Source: Russula earlei
Taxonomy: Eukaryota; Basidiomycota; Agaricomycetes; Russulales; Russulaceae
Reading direction: 5' to 3'
DNA length: 25,329 bases
Assembly: GCA_025769875.1 (NCBI GenBank)
Contig: JAGFNK010000689.1
Coordinates: 1 to 25,329 of the forward strand
This document shows, piece by piece, positions 18,201 through 25,329 of the stretch. Positions within the stretch are counted from its first letter, which is position 1. Each line of letters opens with the position of its first letter. The notes beneath the pieces are model-generated. The model did not search any database. It saw nothing but the letters and a program-made list of their open reading frames with translations, and was not told the DNA's origin. The position numbers were made by a program, and so were the translations under genes.

Positions 18201-20154
18201 CTAAGCGTGCACGAGGATCAGCACACATGCGGTGGTGCCCAAGCCAGCGGGGACTCGCGGTAGTGGCGCCATGGCCGTTGCAACACAAGCAAGGAGCGAA
18301 GTTGCACGGACCGTACCCAAGGTATGATTCATCCGGGTGGCAAACAGAGGGAATACGGAAGCAAAAGTCGCGCGCATGGCGATATTGCTTGCCATTGCGG
18401 ACGCGGCGATCGGCCGGTATGCGACGAGGAGGTACGTGAAAGAGGAGGCGAAGACGAAATATGTACACGTGCCAAATGGCACCGACGCAATGATGGTAAT
18501 CCAGTGACCGTGTTCATATGTGGTAAAGGCCAGCCAGAAGAGGCTGAGCGAGACAAGCGCCCCACCCACTTGGCCCATTCTGAGACGGAACTCGGGTGGT
18601 GGGTCGCCATTCCTCTCAACAAAGCGTCTGTAGCGTCTATGAAGGGACAGAGTAAGGTTTAATGAACAGAGAGGTCAACCATAGATAGAGCTACTCATTC
18701 CAGTACGGTGTTGTTGCAAACCCGACGAGGAAGCCGATTGCAATGGCAAGGAATGTCAAGCCCGTCGTTTGTAAAAAGAATGGATCTCTATGAAAACGAT
18801 AGGAAACACTTCGAAGGCAAGGTACTGAACCCCAAGGAGGAATGCATTCCTAAGAAATTTTAAATTAGTACAATGACAAGGGAGGACGTTGTGTTGTGTA
18901 CCAGACGTCGATCAAGAGAGCCATGCGATCACAGAGGATGAGTTCTGAATAGAACGTGATGATGTGGCGTATACTGCCGAGACGACGAAAAAAAAAACAT
19001 ACGGAATGGCCTATAACAACTGACGAGGATGGCATGGCCTAAGTTGACGTTTTCCTTTTCTAATGGGGCATAGTATTTCCAGTCGCCAGTGATTTCTCGC
19101 AGGCTGGATGACTCGGGTTAGTTGTTAGCAATCTGGTGAATACAGATAGATGCACTGTTGTGCCTTCCACTTCAAGATAACAGGAACATAGATCTCAGGA
19201 ACGAACTGCATTGTCATACCAGGGCGTGAGTCGCGTGGGGCCAAGAGGACTCACGCAGATCAAAGCGACTGCCTGCATAAAAGACCATATAATAAGAAAA
19301 TAGTACGTGCATCTCCAAATCATATTTTGGTTGATGAATCTTGTGACGCTCAGATGATGAATAAGAAAATATGAGGATATACCTCACCCACTAAGCAATG
19401 GTCCGAATTCTGGACCGAGGAATTGTGTTATTGTAAAGACAGCCATCGGACTGGTGAGGGGACAACGGAGAGCTCAGCGCTGGGGAGAACCCACGTTCCG
19501 ATGGTCATATTCGAGAACATATCGCCGACGCTGCCACCAGCCACAGTGAGGGATGTCGCACCACAGAAACCTGTGAGAAATCGGAATGTCAAGTATGGAA
19601 AACGTGAGATGAGAAGCTGGCGGCGTACGGCAAAGTTCACACAACATTACCGATGTGAGGGGAAAACGGGATCGGAGAGTTGAAGGCGAAAAAAAGCACC
19701 AATGACACACGATAGACGATGTTCCCCCCATATACTTCAGATAGGGGTCCTGTAAAGAGCGGGCCAGTGCCGAGGCCGAGGGCATATAGGCTGATCCCCA
19801 AGGTTGCTACCTCTTTTCCCACATGAAATTGCCGCGATACGGCTTCCACAGTAAAAGCAGCCTAGGTGGAAGCGAAAATAGGTCAAGTTGTACCGTGTGC
19901 CAGTATTATGTTGAGATACTCGCGATGGATGATGCGCACGCCACGCAGAATGCAGTACCACAGATGGTTGCGACCGCTAGCCAACGACGAAATAAAGACA
20001 GCTGGCAAGCATCATCCCCCGGTTCTAGCTTGAACTCGTATTTCTTCTCCAAGAGGACAGGCGATTCGTCCTGTTTGATCCTGCCACATTGCTGGACACC
20101 CTGACGCACATCGAAGGGCGATGTCCGAACGGTGGACAGAGATGATGGAGACAT
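18201..20154 (-). CDS. MFS transporter, DHA1-type drug/polyamine efflux family, frame interrupted
   Basis: Ten leftward exons can be traced: 20154-19920, 19861-19651, 19616-19495, 19450-19388, 19339-19255, 19205-19156, 19103-19003, 18944-18902, 18849-18695 and 18636-18201. Introns are about 44-58 nt. Family landmarks are in order: FRRWLAVATICGTAFC (first membrane helix), VATLGISLYALGLGTGPL, GPLSEVYG (loop 2-3 motif), FRFLTGFCGATSLTVAGG, TQFLGPEFGPLLSG, FVPEIYVPVILKWKA, APLEKENVNLGHAIL, AIGFLVGFATTPYWNE and SFTYLLVAYRPIAASAMA. Members are 12-helix plasma-membrane proton antiporters. The frame does not hold throughout: phases clash at the junctions near 19861 and 19651, and an A5 run at 18773-18777 (T5 in the coding strand) lacks one base. 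The C-terminus may instead end at 18181 in another frame. The substrate is not predictable. It is either a young pseudogene or error-bearing sequence. Confidence 0.75.
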
Positions 20155-20530
20155 GAGAGCAGAGAGGGGTTGAAAACATCGTAGAATGAGATATGTTTTA
20201 TATACACCAATCGATAATGAATGGCTCCGCAAAGCTTACAGCAGAGAATCCAGAGCTAGCAGGTAGGAGAGGGATGACGAGAAGTGTAGTCACAGGAACA
20301 TGGTTGAGGAAGAACAGAAGCGCAACGATCAGGTCATGAGACCTGAAGCACGCTTTACGTTCGAGGACCGCACGCCGACTTCCATTAGCATGATTCGAAT
20401 GCAAAGGACGCTTGATGACCATGGTAATAGTACGGTACGGTAACTCCTGTTGGCAAGCAAAGAGACGCGTGTCACATGGCGCGTCACAAATCTCTTCGCT
20501 TGAGTCATTTTGTTCGAATCCCATACTTCC
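20155..20530. promoter_or_regulatory. Divergent intergenic region between MFS gene and RAD4
   Basis: About 376 bases separate the two divergent ATGs, so both promoters should lie here. It holds GTTTTATATACACC near 20193-20206, a TATA-like string read either way, about 40 bases upstream of the MFS start. No other clear element is visible. A leftward open frame across this stretch (20198-20553) has no domain and is taken as chance. Confidence 0.4.
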
Positions 20531-23500
20531 ATGTCGACGCTGGGTGAATCCAACGGTTTCTTCAGTGACAGTGAAGAAGAGTTAGACTGGGAGGAGGTTG
20601 CAGTCCCACAGCTCGAACAAGTAGAGGTAGAGCTTGAAGATCAGGCGGGTCCATCGACAAGGCCGCACATCGAAGTAACGTTAGAGGCGTACCCAACACA
20701 AAGAAAAGGTGGTACACAGTACGCCCTCTCTCGTTCTCATGCTCGAGGGAGCGTGTTGAGGCTGCGACAGGAAGAAGCTTCCCGGTGCCATCTCGCATGC
20801 CGAACGCCTCCTCCGCGTCGACTGTCACAAGGTGCATACGGTTGCGCTGATCGCCAATGCATCGACACGCAACAGATGGATCAACGACGAGCTCCTTCAA
20901 GTGCGTATGAGGTCTTATGCTTGACCTCTTACTCCTGGCCCTGACTTGACCTAGGCACGCCTCTTGTCCCTCACCCCTCTCCCTATTCAAAACTCGTTCG
21001 CAATGATCCACAAATCCCGAATTCCAGATGACGTCAAGCGTGGTTACCTTTTCGAGCAGGCCGTGTCACGTCTCGCATCATGGTGGGCGGATACATTTTT
21101 TACAGTGAAGTCCCTGGGGCACCTTCGCAGCCGCACGTTTGAAGACGTCCAGCGTGCCTTGCTCTCCAACGGCTTAATTGATATCACAGGGAAGGGAAAG
21201 GGAAAAGCTCTTCCTCCAGACGCTGACCTGCTGGAGGAACTGTTTGAAAATGACAAATCAGAGATTGTGCGCAGCCCCAAGAGCCTCATGAAACACGCGC
21301 TTATGCGCTCGGGCTCGCGAGATGTCAGTTCTCAGCTCTTCACCGCACTCTGTCGCGCTCTCGGAATACCCGCACGCCTTGTGGTAAGCCTGCAAAGCGT
21401 GCCGTGGCAGATGAATGTCGGTCGTTCGAAGACATCAGCTAAACACAAAGAATCCGGTTCCAAGGGGAAGGCTATCCAGCTGCGTGATGCGGAAGATAGC
21501 GGCGAAGACTTACAGGAAGTCGGTGTTTCACGTCCAAACGGGTACTTGTCTGGGGACGACATGCAGGTTGACGAGGTCGCTGTGGATGAGCCCTTGCCTG
21601 CGATGTCAAATGACAAGGTGAAAGTGTCGTATGCTGTCAAGCTGGGAAAGAGCAAGAGCCCTGGGCAGAGGCTGGATTCCCCGCGGCCTGCTAGTGCGCA
21701 CATCTACGCTCACGAGGCTCGTTAGTTGATCTTTATTCTGGTTACTGTGCTTAGCAGGATCCTCGGACCCACTCGCGACGCCAGCCGTCTTTTGGACTGA
21801 GGTCTTCTCGCGTCCTGATGGTCGCTGGATCCCTGTTGACCCTATCCGTGCCATCGTCAACAAGCGCAAGGTCTTCGACCCGACCCGCGTTGGAGCCTCG
21901 TCCCGCACAGCGACTGTGGACAACCGCATGATGTACGTGCTCGCAATCGAAGAAGATGGGTACATGCGCGACGTCACTCCGCGATATGCGAAACAATATA
22001 GCGCCAAAGTCGCAAAGGCGCAATCTGGCGGCAGAGGTCGCCGAGAGTGGTGGGCTCGAGTCGTGGGGATGGTAACTCGGCCGTATAGATTAGTGCGCGA
22101 TTCATGTGTCATGTTTCATTCTCATCTCATGTGGTCCGCGTCGCTGAAGCATCGGGACGATGTCGAGGACGATGAGCTGATTGTCAACCAGTTCACAGAG
22201 GGGATGCCGACCACAATCGGTGGCTTTAAAAATCACCCCTTGTGCGAGACTCGACCACTCTCTCGCTCCGCTTCTTACCAAAACTCACATCTAGTTATGT
22301 ATTGGAGCGGCACTTGCTACGAGACCAGATCATCTCACAGGACGCACACGAACTCGGCAAGTTCCGTGGCGAGTCGGTCTACTCTCGCAGCCAAGTTCTG
22401 CAGCTCAAAGCGGCGGAGAACTGGATGCGCCATGGACGGGTCGTACGCATGGGCGAGCAACCACTCAAGTACGTCAAGCAGCGCGCGATGACATTGAATC
22501 GCAGGCGTGAGCTCGAGATACGTGCGGACGTAGAAGGGGCGAATAGCGGTGGCGAAGCCATGCAGGGTCTATATGCGGAGAGTCAGACTGAGATATATGT
22601 CCCTCCGCCCGTCGTTGACGTACGTCCTCATTTCCTCAGGGGACCTTTTCAGACGCTGAGGGCGCTAATTGGTTTCCACGAACGTAGGGAAAGATTCCCA
22701 AGAACAGCTTTGGGAACATTGATCTGTACGTGCCGTCCATGCTTCCCTCTGGAGCCATACACATCCCACGTACGTCATCCTCGTTCCTTCCCACACGCCT
22801 CGTGTTGAGCACCACTCGCTCTAAAGACAAGGGTGTGGCGAAGATCGCACGCCAATTGGGCTTTGATCATGCAGAGGCCGTAGTACGTACACAATCATGT
22901 CCTCCTAAACTGGCAACGGCGATCTTACAAGACGTGATCTGGATATCGTTCGGTGCCAGACGGGCTTCGATTTCAGGAAGGGTAAGGCCTTCCCCGTACT
23001 CTCAGGGATCGTTGTAGCTGCGGAAAACGAAGATGTGATCGTCGAGGCGAGTGCGCTTTCTCAGTTCTCGGGCTGTGCGACTGCTTACCTGCGCGTTGCG
23101 CGGTAAAAGGCATACTGGGAAGCAGAGCACGTCGCCGCAGAGAAGGAGCAGGAGAAACGCCAGCAAGCCGTCCTCAAGCGGTGGACGAAGCTCGTGCAGG
23201 GCTTGCGCATCCGCCAGCGCATGCGTGAGCAGTACGGCAACAGTCAAGACGTGCGTGGACGAGGGATCCGGGACGAGGGCGACGTCAGATCGAGTCTCGC
23301 TGCTGCAGGCAATGAAGACGGGGAGGGCGAGACACGGGCAGCCTACGCGGGCGGATTCCTCACGGGCGTGGAGGATGTCGTTCAGCCGTATAGCCTCCCA
23401 CGGCCCATGCATGCCGTATTCTCATCGCCTCCACGCTCACCGAATTCAGCCGGGCGTGCGTCGCCCGCGCTTCCGATCGCGCCTCCAGCGTCAGCTGGCC

Positions 23501-24112
23501 CCACTACCCCCGGGGGGGACACTCCGCGCCTCTCCCCCTTCCGTCGACGACTCGGACGAGGACATCGCGGGCAAAGAGGGCCCGCCAGCGCCCACGCTGT
23601 CGACATTTGCCGTCGAGGGCTCGGACTTGGAGACGGCGGGAGATGCGCAGAGCCGCCAGCGTCCACGACGGATGCCCAAATCCATGGCCAAGCTAGCCGC
23701 CGAATCGGCACATGCGCAGGCACAACCAGCGGGGGATGTGGCGGTGGCGGATGTGGCGGCGCCGCAGATAAACGAGGAACAGGCTCCGGCCACGTCTGCA
23801 GCCGTGGCGGCGCCTTCGCGCACCACCCGCGCGGCGTCAAAATCAAAGACGGAACTGGAGCCGACGATGCCACGAATGGAGGGTGGGAAGCGTTCACGTG
23901 CACGAGCACGAGCACGTGCGCGGGACGACGACGACGACGACGACGACGAGAATGATGCGTCCGGCTCAGGCGGTGAGCCGCGTATTGCGAAGCGCCCAAG
24001 GAAACAACGGCGAGGCAACTGGCATTCGGACAAGGGTGTAGATGAGGCCGTTCCGGTTCCGCCATCTGATAGGGTACTTCGAACGCGCAAGTCGCAGAGG
24101 TTTGTGGGTTGA
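20531..24112 (+). CDS. RAD4: DNA repair protein RAD4/XPC, nucleotide excision repair damage sensor
   Basis: Ten exons: 20531-20718, 20771-20900, 20955-21720, 21758-22092, 22150-22241, 22295-22619, 22688-22769, 22827-22882, 22960-23046 and 23110 onward. RAD4/XPC, with RAD23, binds helix-distorting DNA lesions in the nucleus and starts excision repair. An acidic N-terminus (SDSEEELDWEEV) precedes AERLLRVDCHK and the transglutaminase-like fold from about 215 (SLMKHALMRSGSRDVSSQL, LGIPARLVVSLQSVPW) through VFWTEVFSRPDGRWIPVDPI. The beta-hairpin domains follow: BHD1 from about 475 (EGMPTTIGGFKNHP, YVLERHLLRD), then BHD2, then BHD3 from about 613 (PKNSFGNIDLYVPSMLPSG, GVAKIARQLGFDHAEAV, GFDFRKGKAFPVLSGIVVA). 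Intron 9 (23047-23109) looks like a GC-AG intron. In the unshifted frame the protein ends at 23955 (968 aa). A one-base shift at the G7 run 23512-23518 gives a more natural acidic/basic tail ending at 24112. All repair domains lie before that point. Confidence 0.92.
23929..23949 (+). repeat. GAC triplet run in the RAD4 tail
   Basis: Eight or so GAC codons in a row encode an Asp run in the frame that ends at 24112, directly after an Arg/Ala run (ARARARAR) from GCACGA repeats at 23900-23925. In the unshifted frame the same bases give an Arg run. The acidic reading next to DENDASGSGG is the more plausible protein. Confidence 0.7.
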
Positions 24113-24330
24113 TCTGCCCGTCTTACACTACACTCAGGGGTCCTTAGTTACTCTACTTTTCAGCGTAGCTTCCATACATACTCGCAGACTACTACCGATG
24201 GGGATAGCAATTTAGGGGGACGAAGTCTCCTGAATCGAATCAGAATCAGATGACGGTGTCTGGCTTTGGGTGGGTCCGCTAAGGTATTTATGCGGCGCAG
24301 TGTGGGAACATCAGAGAGAATGGCGCCCAT
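24113..24330. other. Convergent 3' intergenic region of RAD4 and TRM61
   Basis: 218 bases between the two stop codons, counting from the shifted RAD4 end. It must hold both 3' untranslated ends. No clear terminator or polyadenylation element stands out. If RAD4 really ends at 23955 the gap is 375 bases. Confidence 0.4.
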
Positions 24331-25329
24331 CTATGACCGCACAGCAGGAAGGAGGCATGCAAACGTTAGGAATGAGGTGTGTCCGCGGACCTCCTTCGAA
24401 TGCCTGGAAAGGACTTGAATCTCCGGCGCAGACTCAGGAAGGGGCATGGCCAGCGTCGTGTCGTCGGCAGCCACTGTCACTGCAGACGGTTTGATCCTCC
24501 AGAACTTCCTCATCCGTACCCATAGTGACGTCCGGAGCGTACGCCTCATCGTCGCACTGGGCCGTCGTCTTCATCTTTTTCAATTCAAGCTCATGGCCAT
24601 CAGGATCAGGGTCAACGACGTCTTGATCTTCGCGCTTACGCTTCTCCGTGGCATCGCGGCGAGCACGCGAAGCCGCGATCTGGCGCTGGCGTTTGTCCTC
24701 GCGGTTACGCTCCTGTCGCTTAAGCTTCTCGGCAACAGTACCGACGGTGGCGAGGCGCGGCGCCTGGATAACCTCGTGTGGCCTGAGAAGCGTTCGTACA
24801 TAGTGATGTCTGGATAGAGAGAACACCGTTGTCAAGACCGCCATGCGCCCACATTGGGGACCTGAGACGTTACCAGTAAGCCAGCGTCGTTGAGTGCGCT
24901 TACGGTGCGCAGTACTTGCTCTATGCAAGGACTGAAGCAGGCATATACGAGTCAAGCGGTCCTTCTAAGAACAAATGCTGAACGGACCATGCGATCGGGA
25001 TGACGTGCGAACAACAGCGTACCCTAAGCGCAGCCTTTGAATGCCCGATCGCCTCCCAGGGTGCAGGTAGATCCAAGAAGACTAGTGAAAGGTGTTGGGT
25101 GCGGTCGGTCAAAGGATGGTAGACAACCACGTACCAGAGTCCGCGATATCGGCTTCGGTAAAGCCACTCTTGCAAACGTTTCTATGGGCGAGGGTCACGA
25201 TGTCAGATAAGCCGTGACGGGCAAATTCTTCACTGGAACGTGTGCGCGCGTGCGAATGTGATCATGAGTATGGATTGATCCGAGGAATACGGGACGCACG
25301 CCGCCTTGCCTGCTCGTGCCTCGTGGAAT
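24331..25329 (-). CDS. TRM61: tRNA (adenine-58-N1)-methyltransferase catalytic subunit, 5' end outside window
   Basis: Exons on the minus strand: 25329-25300, 25232-25135, 25081-25023, 24964-24874 and 24809-24331. TRM61 (GCD14) is the S-adenosylmethionine-binding partner of TRM6 and makes m1A58 in tRNAs, including initiator tRNA. Visible family motifs are FHEARAGKA, EEFARHGLSDIVTLAHRNVC, the substrate-pocket motif VFLDLPAPWEAI, HSKAALRKDRLTRIC, LLRPHEVIQAPRLATVG, the charged helix KLKRQERNREDKRQRQIA, and the C-terminal EVRGHTSFLTFACLLPA. The N-terminal part with the main cofactor-binding loop lies beyond 25329. Three one-base shifts are needed: an extra base at 24940-24941, a missing one at 24793-24794, and an extra one in 24490-24492. 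An essential-type housekeeping gene with three slips suggests sequence error more than decay. It converges on RAD4. Confidence 0.85.

Noticed and set aside
20511..20521. GTTCGAATCCC, a tRNA B-box-like string
   Set aside because: No A-box at the right distance upstream and no acceptor stem or anticodon arm can be drawn. It lies just before the RAD4 start codon.
20198..20524. Leftward 108-codon frame with a hydrophobic segment, as an upstream MFS exon
   Set aside because: The MFS N-terminus (start at 20154, then KYEFKLEPGDD and FRRWLAV) already matches the usual length of the family's cytoplasmic head, and no in-phase splice joins this frame to it.
23382..24090. Long leftward frames (227 and 199 codons) antisense to RAD4
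   Set aside because: They are the complement of the GC-rich, low-complexity RAD4 tail (Arg/Pro/Ser/Ala runs) with no domain, and the sense strand carries a conserved gene.

Overview
The window looks like nuclear DNA of a filamentous basidiomycete, most likely an agaricomycete. The evidence is the many short spliceosomal introns (about 37-160 nt, mostly 50-60), an F-box protein of the basidiomycete type, a SAM / P-loop NTPase / nuclease protein of the fungal Crinkler-like type, and RAD4 and TRM61 orthologues split by many small introns. There is no bacterial-style operon and no rRNA or tRNA gene.

Bases 1 to about 8727 are a repeat block with no credible gene. It holds the end of one unit (1-1380) and two long tandem units (about 1384-4956 and 4961-8727). 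Each full unit has an AT-rich leader of 0.9 kb that starts with a small hairpin, then about 2.7 kb of purine-rich modules. Read on the minus strand, the modules resemble short exon-like blocks between intron-like pyrimidine tracts (GTGCGTTTT at one end, CTCACAG at the other). The first full unit has lost many CpG sites to TpG/CpA, while the second has kept them. A diverged piece of the same family lies in the opposite orientation at about 14690-15210.

Bases 8668 to 17095 carry a weak leftward open stretch (8668-9232), a divergent SAM-NTPase-nuclease gene (9283-11841), a degenerate minisatellite (11880-12180), an unidentified orphan exon (12433-12634), a decayed TPR-protein gene (13330-14308), the inverted repeat remnant, and an intact F-box gene (15415-17095).

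Bases 17096 to 25329 hold a gene-poor 1.1 kb stretch, a leftward MFS transporter gene with ten recognisable exons (20154 down to 18201), then RAD4/XPC (20531-24112, rightward), which converges on a 5'-truncated TRM61 gene (25329 down to 24331).

The genes do not form an obvious pathway. RAD4 (nucleotide excision repair) and TRM61 (tRNA m1A58 methylation) are housekeeping neighbours, whereas the left half is a repeat-rich accessory region beside an effector-like gene. A recurring oddity is that the conserved genes (TPR, MFS, RAD4, TRM61) are each broken by apparent one-base indels, several of them in homopolymers. This may mean uncorrected long-read errors rather than several independent pseudogenes.
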